5,823 bases of DNA from the NCBI GenBank assembly GCA_030600745.1, contig JAUVLL010000225.1:1-5823 (forward strand), given 5' to 3'. Below, piece by piece: positions 1 through 5,823 of the stretch. Origin of the DNA: Spirochaetaceae bacterium (lineage in GTDB: Bacteria > Spirochaetota > Spirochaetia > B11-G9). The notes under the pieces were generated by a model that ran no database searches, was not told the origin of the DNA, and saw nothing but the letters and a program-made list of their open reading frames with translations. The position numbers and the translations under genes are program-made. The first letter of the stretch is position 1; every line of letters begins with the position of its first letter.

Positions 1-237
1 GTGTATAATCTCCTCATCGTGGCTTAAGGTATATACAATATGGCTGAAACTCTCCAGCTGAAAATTTATTTCTCTGGCAATATTCCTTATGACGGCTTCC
101 GACTGCTGCCTGTAGGAATCCTCAAGTACATCTGCAGAAAACAGACCGAAAAATGAACTTAAGAGAGCCAAAGGAAGAATACTCGTCAGAAGAAAAGCAA
201 AAATAAGTCTATAAAGATATCTGGTCTTCCCAAACAA
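1..237 (-). CDS. N-terminal part of a membrane-anchored sensor protein (YesM-type kinase or membrane AraC-type regulator), truncated by window edge
   Basis: Reading the minus strand from a TTG at 237 gives 79 codons without a stop, running off the left edge. The protein opens with a short basic stretch (K4, R6, R10), then one strongly hydrophobic helix at about residues 11-35 containing an LP turn, then a polar, helical segment rich in Q, E, S and R (about 38-79). This is the layout of the N-terminus of sensor proteins with one membrane helix before an extracytoplasmic Cache-like domain, as in YesM-type histidine kinases and membrane-bound AraC-type regulators; which of these cannot be decided because the output domain lies outside the window. 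TTG is chosen because a strong GGAGG lies 9 bases upstream and no ATG or GTG in this frame fits better. The gene is divergent from the kinase pair and shares its intergenic region. Coding status is well supported; the family is an inference from shape, without a diagnostic motif. Confidence 0.75.
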   Translation of the reverse strand, partial: MFGKTRYLYRLIFAFLLTSILPLALLSSFFGLFSADVLEDSYRQQSEAVIRNIAREINFQLESFSHIVYTLSHDEEIIH

Positions 238-246
238 AAGAATTGG

Positions 247-251
247 CCTCC
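247..251 (-). promoter_or_regulatory. Ribosome binding site that sets the TTG start of the leftward sensor gene
   Basis: On the minus strand GGAGG is followed by a 9-base spacer and TTG at 237-235. It is the only strong Shine-Dalgarno sequence near the start of this frame and justifies a non-ATG start. Confidence 0.65.
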
Positions 252-270
252 GGTAATAATTATTTACAGG

Positions 271-301
271 ATTATAACATAGATGAAGTGGATTTAACCA
301 A
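271..301 (-). promoter_or_regulatory. Predicted sigma70-type promoter of the leftward sensor gene
   Basis: The minus strand has a perfect TATAAT (276 to 271) with TTGGTT (301 to 296) 19 bases upstream as a possible -35. Transcription would start near 264, giving a leader of roughly 27 bases before the TTG start. The -10 is strong; the -35 is a partial match with long spacing. The direct repeats at 286-312 cover the spacer and -35, so control by a bound protein is possible. Confidence 0.5.
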
Positions 302-312
302 GTGGATTTAAC
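286..312. repeat. Two 13-bp perfect direct repeats (AAGTGGATTTAAC), 14-bp period
   Basis: The unit AAGTGGATTTAAC occurs at 286-298 and again at 300-312, separated by a single base. It lies in the divergent intergenic region and overlaps the -35 and spacer of the leftward promoter. It may be a pair of half-sites for a regulator or simply a tandem duplication; the 14-bp period does not match whole helical turns, which weakens the operator reading. Confidence 0.75.
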
Positions 313-353
313 AAAATATAAACTTCTTGTTTCCATATATGTAAAATGATAAA

Positions 354-380
354 TTGAAGTCTAAGTACATTCATTATAAT
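354..380 (+). promoter_or_regulatory. Predicted promoter of the two-kinase operon
   Basis: A perfect TATAAT at 375-380 has TTGAAG at 354-359 upstream, with a 15-base spacer that is shorter than the ideal 17. Transcription would start near 387, about 77 bases before the hybrid kinase start. No other good promoter is seen between here and 464, and none was noticed just ahead of the second kinase gene. Confidence 0.45.
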
Positions 381-390
381 TAAAAAATAG

Positions 391-474
391 AGTATTATGG
401 AGTCATGCATCTCAGATCGTCACCGGCACTGGAAGAGGAAAAACGTGTACCTGGCAGGGGAATATGAAGGATGA
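391..474 (+). other. Short open frame overlapping the hybrid kinase start: leader peptide or remnant of an upstream gene's 3' end
   Basis: This frame opens after a TAG at 388-390, has an ATG at 397 and stops at TGA 472-474, overlapping the kinase start at 464 by 11 bases. From the ATG it encodes 25 residues, basic in the middle (RHRHWKRK) and ending in YLAGEYEG. Its base composition from about 411 on is richer in G and C than the AT-rich sequence just upstream and resembles the kinase gene. No convincing ribosome binding site precedes the ATG. It could be a leader peptide coupled to the kinase, the retained tail of a gene that preceded the kinase in a donor genome, or non-coding leader. I cannot choose between these from sequence alone. 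Confidence 0.3.
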
Positions 475-2278
475 GAAAAAAAAGAAAGAAAAACTCATTA
501 GTGAATTAGCAGAAGGGGCTGGTAGACAGAGCATGGGTTGGCAGCCTACAGCCATCGGGTTTGCTTTGTTATGCATTGTGGTGTGGTTGGATGAGGTCCT
601 GGATTTCCCCCATCTTCTGATGGGTGCACCGGGAACTCCTATTAACTGGCAGGAGGCGATCATTGAAACGAGTCTGATTCTTGTTATCGGTATTCTGACG
701 ATATTTAAGCTGATTCGCGATATCACTGAATGCAATCTGGCAGAGAATGCCCTGGTGGAAAGCGAAAAAAAAATGCGTACTATTCTAAATAGTATGCCCG
801 ATATAGTATTGCAGCTTGATACAAATCTAAAGATTCTATGGGCCAATAAAGCAACTCTTGATATAGAACCGAATGCAAAGGGTCAAGTCTGCTACAGGAT
901 CCTTCACGGTAAAAATAACCCGCGTTCGGATTGTCCGATTGTTAAGGCTCTAAAAACGGGGCAAATCGAAAGAGGTATTATCCATTCACAATGCGTAAGC
1001 GGAGTTGGTGAAAATTACTGGGACGATATTGGAATACCGATAAAGGATGTTTATGGGAATGTAATCAGTATCGTTAAGATTGCCAGAAATGTTACTGATA
1101 TCAAGAGGGCTGAGAAAGAAAAGGTCCGGCTCGAGGACCAATACCGTCAGGCCCAGAAGATGGAGTCAGTAGGTCGGTTGGCCGGCGGAGTGGCCCACGA
1201 TTTTAACAACATGCTTGGAGTGATTCTCGGTTGTACGGAGCTGGCCTTGAACGAGGTAGAACCGTCTCAACCGGTTTTTGCCTCCCTGCAGGAGATTCGC
1301 ATGGCTGCCGAACGTTCCTCTGACCTCACCCGGCAATTGCTGGCTTTTGCCCGCAGACAGCTGGTTGAGCCAAAGGTGCTCTATTTGAATGGGACTGTAA
1401 AAGGGATGCTCAAGATACTTCGACGTCTTATCGGTGAGGATGTTGATCTTGTGTGGCTACCTGGTTCCGCTTTATGGTCGGTTAAGATAGATCCGGCGCA
1501 GATTGACCAAATTCTTGCCAACCTGTGCGTTAATGCACGGGATGCCATCGCGGGTGTTGGTAAGATTACTATGGAAACAGAGAACCTAATTATCAATGAG
1601 ACTAATTGGGACGGGCAGCCTGGGTTTGTCCCTGGCGAGTATGTACTCCTGACCGTTATCGACGACGGTTGCGGCATGAACAAAGAGACCCTTGATAAAC
1701 TTTTCGAGCCCTTTTTCACTACAAAGGAAGTGAGCAAGGGCACAGGCCTGGGGTTGGCTATGGTGTACGGCATTATCAAACAGAACAATGGTTTCATCAG
1801 CGTCCACAGCGAACAGGGCATTGGAACGACATTCAGGATATATCTGCCCCGGTATACGGGCAAGACAGCACAGGTGCAGAATGAAGGTACAGTGAAACCT
1901 GTAAGACTCGGTCATGAAACCATCCTGCTGGTAGATAATGAGCCGGCGATTCGGAAAACCACTGCGATTATGCTCGAACGTCAGGGGTACACTGTACTGG
2001 CCGCAGACACGCCGGGGGAGGCAATCCGTATGGCCCGGGAATTTACAGGACAGATTCATCTGCTCCTGACTGATGTGGTTATGCCTAAGATGAAAGGCCG
2101 GGAGCTGGCGAAAAACATCCTGATTCACCATCCGAAAATTAATTGCCTGTTTATGTCCGGATATACGGCCGATATCATCACTAATAACGAGGTGTTGTAT
2201 GAGGATGTATATTTCATCCAGAAGCCGTTTACGATACAGGATCTGGCTGATAAAGTGCGGCAGGTAATGGATGGTTAA
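464..2278 (+). CDS. Membrane-bound hybrid sensor histidine kinase (2 TM helices, PAS, HisKA, HATPase, receiver)
   Basis: Complete 604-residue hybrid kinase. After a lysine-rich start come two membrane helices (about 28-45 and 65-85) separated by a short loop (DFPHLLMGAPGTPINWQ), with no large external sensor domain. A PAS domain (about 98-216) follows, with C143, H148, C157 and C177. The HisKA H-box is AGGVAHDFNN with phospho-acceptor H245. The HATPase has an N-box (N353, N357, D360), G1 (DDGCGM, 400-405), an F-box (FEPFFTTK, 414-421) and G2 (GTGLGLAMVYG, 426-436). The receiver (about 486-602) has D491, E493, phospho-acceptor D537, S565 and K587; the second acidic position is N492. The kinase is expected to autophosphorylate at H245 and pass phosphate to D537 or to an external regulator. 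ATG 464 is chosen because the MKDE..KEKLI start is typical of such PAS kinases; AGGGG at 456-460 is only 3 bases away. The last 8 bases overlap the next gene. The signal sensed is unknown. All catalytic motifs are present. Confidence 0.95.
   Translation: MKDEKKKKEKLISELAEGAGRQSMGWQPTAIGFALLCIVVWLDEVLDFPHLLMGAPGTPINWQEAIIETSLILVIGILTIFKLIRDITECNLAENALVESEKKMRTILNSMPDIVLQLDTNLKILWANKATLDIEPNAKGQVCYRILHGKNNPRSDCPIVKALKTGQIERGIIHSQCVSGVGENYWDDIGIPIKDVYGNVISIVKIARNVTDIKRAEKEKVRLEDQYRQAQKMESVGRLAGGVAHDFNNMLGVILGCTELALNEVEPSQPVFASLQEIRMAAERSSDLTRQLLAFARRQLVEPKVLYLNGTVKGMLKILRRLIGEDVDLVWLPGSALWSVKIDPAQIDQILANLCVNARDAIAGVGKITMETENLIINETNWDGQPGFVPGEYVLLTVIDDGCGMNKETLDKLFEPFFTTKEVSKGTGLGLAMVYGIIKQNNGFISVHSEQGIGTTFRIYLPRYTGKTAQVQNEGTVKPVRLGHETILLVDNEPAIRKTTAIMLERQGYTVLAADTPGEAIRMAREFTGQIHLLLTDVVMPKMKGRELAKNILIHHPKINCLFMSGYTADIITNNEVLYEDVYFIQKPFTIQDLADKVRQVMDG
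765..773 (+). repeat. A9 homopolymer inside the hybrid kinase gene
   Basis: Nine consecutive adenines encode the lysines of the ESEKKM segment at the start of the PAS domain, directly followed by TG to give an in-frame ATG at 773-775. A shorter A8 run lies at 476-483 near the start of the gene. Such runs can permit polymerase or ribosome slippage; there is no direct sign that this happens here. Confidence 0.85.
2271..2278 (+). promoter_or_regulatory. Start/stop overlap linking the two kinase genes (translational coupling)
   Basis: The sequence ATGGTTAA contains the start of the second kinase (2271-2273) and the stop of the first (TAA 2276-2278) in different frames. Only a weak AGG (2262-2264) precedes the start. 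Reinitiation by ribosomes finishing the first gene is the likely way the second is translated, which would tie the amounts of the two proteins together. Confidence 0.7.
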
Positions 2279-5200
2279 TAATCAGGATTTATTCTATTCA
2301 TTCGCTCTTGAAGTCAGTTCACCTGCAGATCCGGATCAGCTTATTGATAATGTTCTGGATAAATTACTTACTGGAATGGATCTTCGGACAGGAATAATTT
2401 ATATTCTGGATAATTCAGGGGAACAGCTTCTTCTTAAGGCACATCGCGGTATTTCTAAAAAAATGTGCAATAAATTAAGCAAAAGGTCTCTAAATAATGA
2501 TCAGACTGCAGCAGAAGTGTTTTCTTCAGAGATACCTATAGTACAAAGAGACTTTAGCAGTATCGACAAAATCTATAAGACTTTTGTAAAATCTGAAGAA
2601 TCCTTCTTTTTTATTTACATCCCTGTTTTCAGTTCCGATGGGGCTATAGGTCTTATTGTATTTCAGGGTTCGGATAAAAGGGATTTTACAGAGGATGATA
2701 TGCTTATGTTTGAAGCTGTAGGCAGAACACTTGGTCAGGCCATAAAGCACTCCCGTAAAGATGAAGAAACCAGATACAGGGCAGATGAACTGGATCTTTT
2801 ACAAAAAATAAATTCTGCTTTAACAAGTGATGTCAGTATAGATGAAATTTTTCAGACAATTGCTTCCGGAATAGTAAAGGTCTTTGGATATACAGGCAGT
2901 CTTGTTTTTCTGGATGAAGGGGGAAAAGGAGATTCAATAATTCTTAAAGCTTATAACTATGATTTCGATAATAAGATAATTAAAAAAATAGAAAAACTTG
3001 TAAATTTCGTAATAAAGGGACACGAATTTCACCCGGAAAAAAATTCTATATCCAGCTGCCTCTATTCTGATCAGCTGCCTGTAATAAGTAATAATATTTT
3101 AGATGCACTGATTGGGCTGGGTAACCGGAAGAGTTTGAATAAAATTACACCTGCTGTTGCACATCTTTTACCTGTAAATTCGGCTATATTGGTACCTCTT
3201 GTAGCAAATAAAAAAGTACAGGGTGTACTGGTTGTTGCTGACAGACGGGAGTTAACTCAGATAGATGTAAACAGGGTTCAGACTTTTGCCACACAGGCAG
3301 TCATTGCTGTTGATAAAGCCAGGCTTCACAAGGAGGAAACAAAACGTTCTGCAGAACTATCTGCGCTTCTGACAATTTCGGACTCTGTTAGCAGTTCACT
3401 GGATCTCAAGGAGATACTGCAGAATACAACAAGGCAGATGGCTGAATTTTTTCATGCAGACCACAGTGGTATTCTTACTTATGACGAAAACTGTGAATGG
3501 GGCAGAGTAGTTGCTGAATACCCTGACAGAGGAGCTGTTCACGAAAAGATACCCATAAAGGGGAATGCATCCACAGAAAAAATTATTGCCGATCATCAGC
3601 CTTTGATGATTGAGGATACAATGCATGATCCGCTTATGGCCTCAGTTCATGAAACTATGGTACATCTGGACATCCACTCTATGCTTATCCTTCCATTGGT
3701 AATCAAGGGGAAGGCAATCGGCAGTATCGGCCTGGACTCAATAGGAAAAACACGCAGATTCAGGTCTGAAGAGATTGCACTTGCTCAGGCAATTGCAGGT
3801 CAGGTCTCTATTGCTATTGTGAATGCCCGTTTATTCAAGGACTTAGGCGAAGAGAAGGGCCGATTAAAGCTTCTTTACGATATTTCCAGCAAGTTTACAA
3901 GTGATCCTGAGCTTAAAAGGATACTGCAGGGGATAATAGACCGGATTACTGCAGAACTCGGCGGTCATATAGGATACCTTTTTTCCTTTGAACCGGATGA
4001 GAAAATGCTCAGGATACAGGCAGTTTCAGGGATAGAGGTTTCAGCTTCAGTTCTGGCTAAAAAAGCAAAGCTTTCTCCGGGACAGGGGCTGAATGGCTGG
4101 GTGGTGATTAATAAAAAACCGGCAGTAGTCCCTGATGTTACAAAAGACAGCCGGTGGTATCATGTGGATGAGATAGATCGTGGTGTGCATGCAGTCATTT
4201 CTGTACCTCTTTCCCTTGAGAAAAAGGTGATTGGAGTTATAACTGTATTACATCCCGATGTTGGTTACTTTGATAACCCTGAATACCTGCATCTACTGAC
4301 TGCTGTCAGCAATCAGGTTGCGGTAATAATGGAAAAAGCACTTTTATACAAGAAGTTAAAAGATTCAGAGGAACGCTTTCGTCATGTTACTGCCAACACA
4401 GGCGACTGGGTTTGGGAAGTTGATGCTCAGGGGAAAATTACATATTCCAGTCCTGTAATAACTCAAATTCTTGGGTATAAATATCAGGAAGTATTGGGTA
4501 AGTATGCCCGTGATCTTTCCCCGCCGGAGGAACGTGATAAGATCAAATTAGATTTTCACAAAATGGTTCAAACAAAAAAACCGTATACTGCTTTTATGAA
4601 CTGTGCTCTGCATAAAGACGGACATAAAGTAATGCTTGAGTCAAGCGGAACCCCGATAATAGACCGGAATGGTAAGGTTGTAGGTTATAGGGGAGCTGAT
4701 CATGATATTACAGCACGTTTTCAAGCTGAGCAGGCGCTTGCTGCTTCGGAACTTAAATACCGCGTTCTTGTGGAGAACGCAAATAACTGGATATGGACTC
4801 TTGATCTTGAGGGGCACCTTACATTTTTTAACCGGGCGGCAGAAAAGGCAAGCGGTTATATAAGCGCAGAATGGGTGGGGCATAATTTTGCTTCGATAAT
4901 TCTGCCTGAAGAATTATCTGCAGTTCAACAAATTTATTCCGAAGTATTAAGGGGAAAATCAAAAAGTTATGAAACTTGTGTCTACAGTAAAGATAGAAAA
5001 GTGATTACACTGGCAGTAAACACAGCCCCTCTCTACAAGGATGGTGTGATAACCGGAACAGTAAGTATGGGCCAGGATATAACAAAGCAGAAGCAGCTGG
5101 AAATCCAGCTTCATCAGGCACAGAAAATGGAGGCAATCGGAACTCTTGCCGGTGGTATTGCTCATGATTTTAATAACATTTTAAGTGGGATACTTGGTTA

Positions 5201-5823
5201 TGTATCTTTAATGAAACTTGATATTACTTCTGATAATCCTCATTTTATGGAACTGGATGCAGTTATCTCTCTTGTAAAACGTGCTTCAGATCTGACCCGG
5301 CAGCTTCTTGGCTTTGCCAGAGGTGGGAGGTATCAGGTACAAGCTATTAATATTAATTATGTTATTAACGAGGTTATAAATCTGCTCTCACGGACTCTGA
5401 ATAAATCTATTCGGATTAAGTCTGTTTTAGATCCGAACCTGTCAGCTATTGAAGCTGATGCAGGTCAGATACAGCAGATGATTCTGAATCTATGTCTTAA
5501 TGCCGGTGATGCAATGCCTGAAGGAGGTGAACTGCTTATTGAAACAGAAAATGTTGTTTTCGGTGAGCATTCTGTAGGAGATATCCCTGATCCTGAAACC
5601 GGGAGCTATGTCTTTCTTAGTATAAGTGATACAGGTATGGGTATGGATGCTGAAACAAGGAAGCGTGTTTTTGATCCGTTTTTCACAACGAAAACAGGAA
5701 TGAATCAGGATAAACACAGCGGCCTTGGGCTCTCTATGGTTTATACCTGTGGACTGGAAGTACGATCCACTAACAGTAGAACGGTTAATAACCAGTTGAA
5801 GATGAGTTCGGCGCTAGTTGATC
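2271..5823 (+). CDS. Large cytoplasmic sensor histidine kinase, 4 GAF + 2 PAS + HisKA + HATPase, C-terminus beyond window
   Basis: Reading from ATG 2271 gives 1184 codons with no stop to the window edge. An in-frame TAA at 2265 rules out an earlier start. No membrane helix or signal peptide is seen, so the protein is cytoplasmic. Domains in order: GAF1 (about 7-162), GAF2 (about 176-352), GAF3 (about 362-522), GAF4 (about 531-696), PAS1 (about 699-819, DWVWEVD and TYSSP motifs), PAS2 (about 827-943, NNWIWTLD) and HisKA with phospho-acceptor H965 in AGGIAHDFNN. The HATPase has an N-box (N1073, N1077, D1080), G1 (SDTGMGM, 1119-1125), an F-box (FDPFFTTK, 1134-1141) and G2 (SGLGLSMVY, 1150-1158). 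After Y1158 the expected GIVK-type helix is replaced by unrelated residues, so the final 26 codons may not belong to the gene. The start overlaps the upstream kinase gene by 8 bases with only a weak AGG before it, pointing to translational coupling. Whether a receiver follows, as in the upstream paralogue, cannot be seen. No GAF shows the NKxnFx3DE cyclic-nucleotide motif; ligands are unknown. Confidence 0.92.
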   Translation, partial: MVNNQDLFYSFALEVSSPADPDQLIDNVLDKLLTGMDLRTGIIYILDNSGEQLLLKAHRGISKKMCNKLSKRSLNNDQTAAEVFSSEIPIVQRDFSSIDKIYKTFVKSEESFFFIYIPVFSSDGAIGLIVFQGSDKRDFTEDDMLMFEAVGRTLGQAIKHSRKDEETRYRADELDLLQKINSALTSDVSIDEIFQTIASGIVKVFGYTGSLVFLDEGGKGDSIILKAYNYDFDNKIIKKIEKLVNFVIKGHEFHPEKNSISSCLYSDQLPVISNNILDALIGLGNRKSLNKITPAVAHLLPVNSAILVPLVANKKVQGVLVVADRRELTQIDVNRVQTFATQAVIAVDKARLHKEETKRSAELSALLTISDSVSSSLDLKEILQNTTRQMAEFFHADHSGILTYDENCEWGRVVAEYPDRGAVHEKIPIKGNASTEKIIADHQPLMIEDTMHDPLMASVHETMVHLDIHSMLILPLVIKGKAIGSIGLDSIGKTRRFRSEEIALAQAIAGQVSIAIVNARLFKDLGEEKGRLKLLYDISSKFTSDPELKRILQGIIDRITAELGGHIGYLFSFEPDEKMLRIQAVSGIEVSASVLAKKAKLSPGQGLNGWVVINKKPAVVPDVTKDSRWYHVDEIDRGVHAVISVPLSLEKKVIGVITVLHPDVGYFDNPEYLHLLTAVSNQVAVIMEKALLYKKLKDSEERFRHVTANTGDWVWEVDAQGKITYSSPVITQILGYKYQEVLGKYARDLSPPEERDKIKLDFHKMVQTKKPYTAFMNCALHKDGHKVMLESSGTPIIDRNGKVVGYRGADHDITARFQAEQALAASELKYRVLVENANNWIWTLDLEGHLTFFNRAAEKASGYISAEWVGHNFASIILPEELSAVQQIYSEVLRGKSKSYETCVYSKDRKVITLAVNTAPLYKDGVITGTVSMGQDITKQKQLEIQLHQAQKMEAIGTLAGGIAHDFNNILSGILGYVSLMKLDITSDNPHFMELDAVISLVKRASDLTRQLLGFARGGRYQVQAININYVINEVINLLSRTLNKSIRIKSVLDPNLSAIEADAGQIQQMILNLCLNAGDAMPEGGELLIETENVVFGEHSVGDIPDPETGSYVFLSISDTGMGMDAETRKRVFDPFFTTKTGMNQDKHSGLGLSMVYTCGLEVRSTNSRTVNNQLKMSSALVD
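5745..5823. other. Terminal segment that departs from the kinase sequence: possible insertion, rearrangement or assembly junction
   Basis: The kinase reads normally through the G2 box to Y1158 (codon 5742-5744). Family members then continue with a G-I-V/I-K helix and a glycine-rich turn; here the frame gives TCGLEVRSTNSR and further residues with no resemblance to a HATPase. No one-base shift restores the expected helix. The segment contains an imperfect inverted repeat around 5780-5797 (GGTTA-A-TAACC core). On the minus strand an open frame enters from the right edge and stops at a TAA matching 5741-5743, with a hydrophobic stretch (LIFNWLLTVLLLVDR), but it is too short to identify. It may be the end of an inserted element, a genomic rearrangement or a mis-joined contig end. 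Confidence 0.5.

Noticed and set aside
334..341. CATATATG palindrome in the intergenic region
   Set aside because: An 8-base AT-rich palindrome in AT-rich sequence is expected by chance and has no second copy or promoter alignment.
412..846. Minus-strand open frame of 144 codons opposite the start of the hybrid kinase
   Set aside because: It lies antisense to a frame with clear membrane and PAS features, has no recognisable domain, and is explained by the complement of the coding sequence.
1381..2131. Two overlapping minus-strand open frames opposite the kinase and receiver domains
   Set aside because: They are antisense to intact HATPase and receiver motifs, overlap each other in different frames and encode nothing recognisable.
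2526..5717. Several short minus-strand open frames of 68-80 codons opposite the second kinase
   Set aside because: All sit antisense to the continuous 1184-codon kinase frame, are cysteine- and serine-rich in the manner of antisense translations, and lack supported starts.
5740..5750. A single-base frameshift explaining the loss of the HATPase end
   Set aside because: Neither alternative frame after 5744 gives the expected G-I-V-K helix; one reaches TAA at about 5771 and the other TGA at about 5797, both without kinase-like residues.
1..5823. CRISPR array, tRNA or rRNA genes
   Set aside because: No regularly spaced repeats, cloverleaf-like sequences or rRNA-like stretches were seen in any part of the window.
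5745..5823. Integron attC site or group II intron boundary in the terminal segment
   Set aside because: The integron core pattern (RYYYAAC with GTTRRRY) is not satisfied on either strand, and the segment does not begin with a typical GTGYG intron start; no domain V-like sequence is visible.

Overview
The window holds a dense sensory-signalling locus: three sensor-type genes and no metabolic gene, RNA gene, CRISPR array or complete mobile element. The organism cannot be fixed from the sequence. The AT-rich background, the membrane-anchored sensor on the minus strand and the large multi-GAF/PAS kinase fit a spirochaete or another environmental anaerobe. The first plus-strand kinase looks more like proteins of deltaproteobacterial type and has a different base composition. 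These taxonomic guesses are low confidence.

Layout. Positions 1-237 (minus strand) carry the first 79 codons of a membrane-anchored sensor protein that runs off the left edge. Positions 238-463 are a divergent intergenic region with a TATAAT-type promoter for each direction, a 13-bp tandem direct repeat over the -35 side of the leftward promoter, and a short open frame that overlaps the start of the next gene. Positions 464-2278 (plus) encode a complete 604-residue hybrid histidine kinase: two membrane helices, one PAS domain, HisKA, HATPase and a C-terminal receiver. Positions 2271-5823 (plus) encode a very large soluble histidine kinase with four GAF domains, two PAS domains, HisKA and most of a HATPase. 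It is open to the right edge with no stop in 1184 codons. Its start lies inside the last codons of the hybrid kinase gene, so the two are probably co-transcribed and translationally coupled.

How they may work together (inference): two kinases of the same HisKA subfamily (both with a GG-x-AHDFNN H-box), one membrane-bound with its own receiver and one cytoplasmic with a six-module sensory array, made from one transcript. They could cross-phosphorylate or share the receiver. The divergent sensor gene may belong to the same circuit.

Points worth a second look: base composition changes along the hybrid kinase gene, with an AT-rich PAS segment next to a GC-rich kinase segment. The last ~79 bases of the window leave the kinase fold abruptly just after the G2 box. 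The PAS domain of the hybrid kinase carries a cysteine/histidine motif. I did not find a clearly new type of system; the novelty lies in domain architecture, gene coupling and possible mosaicism.
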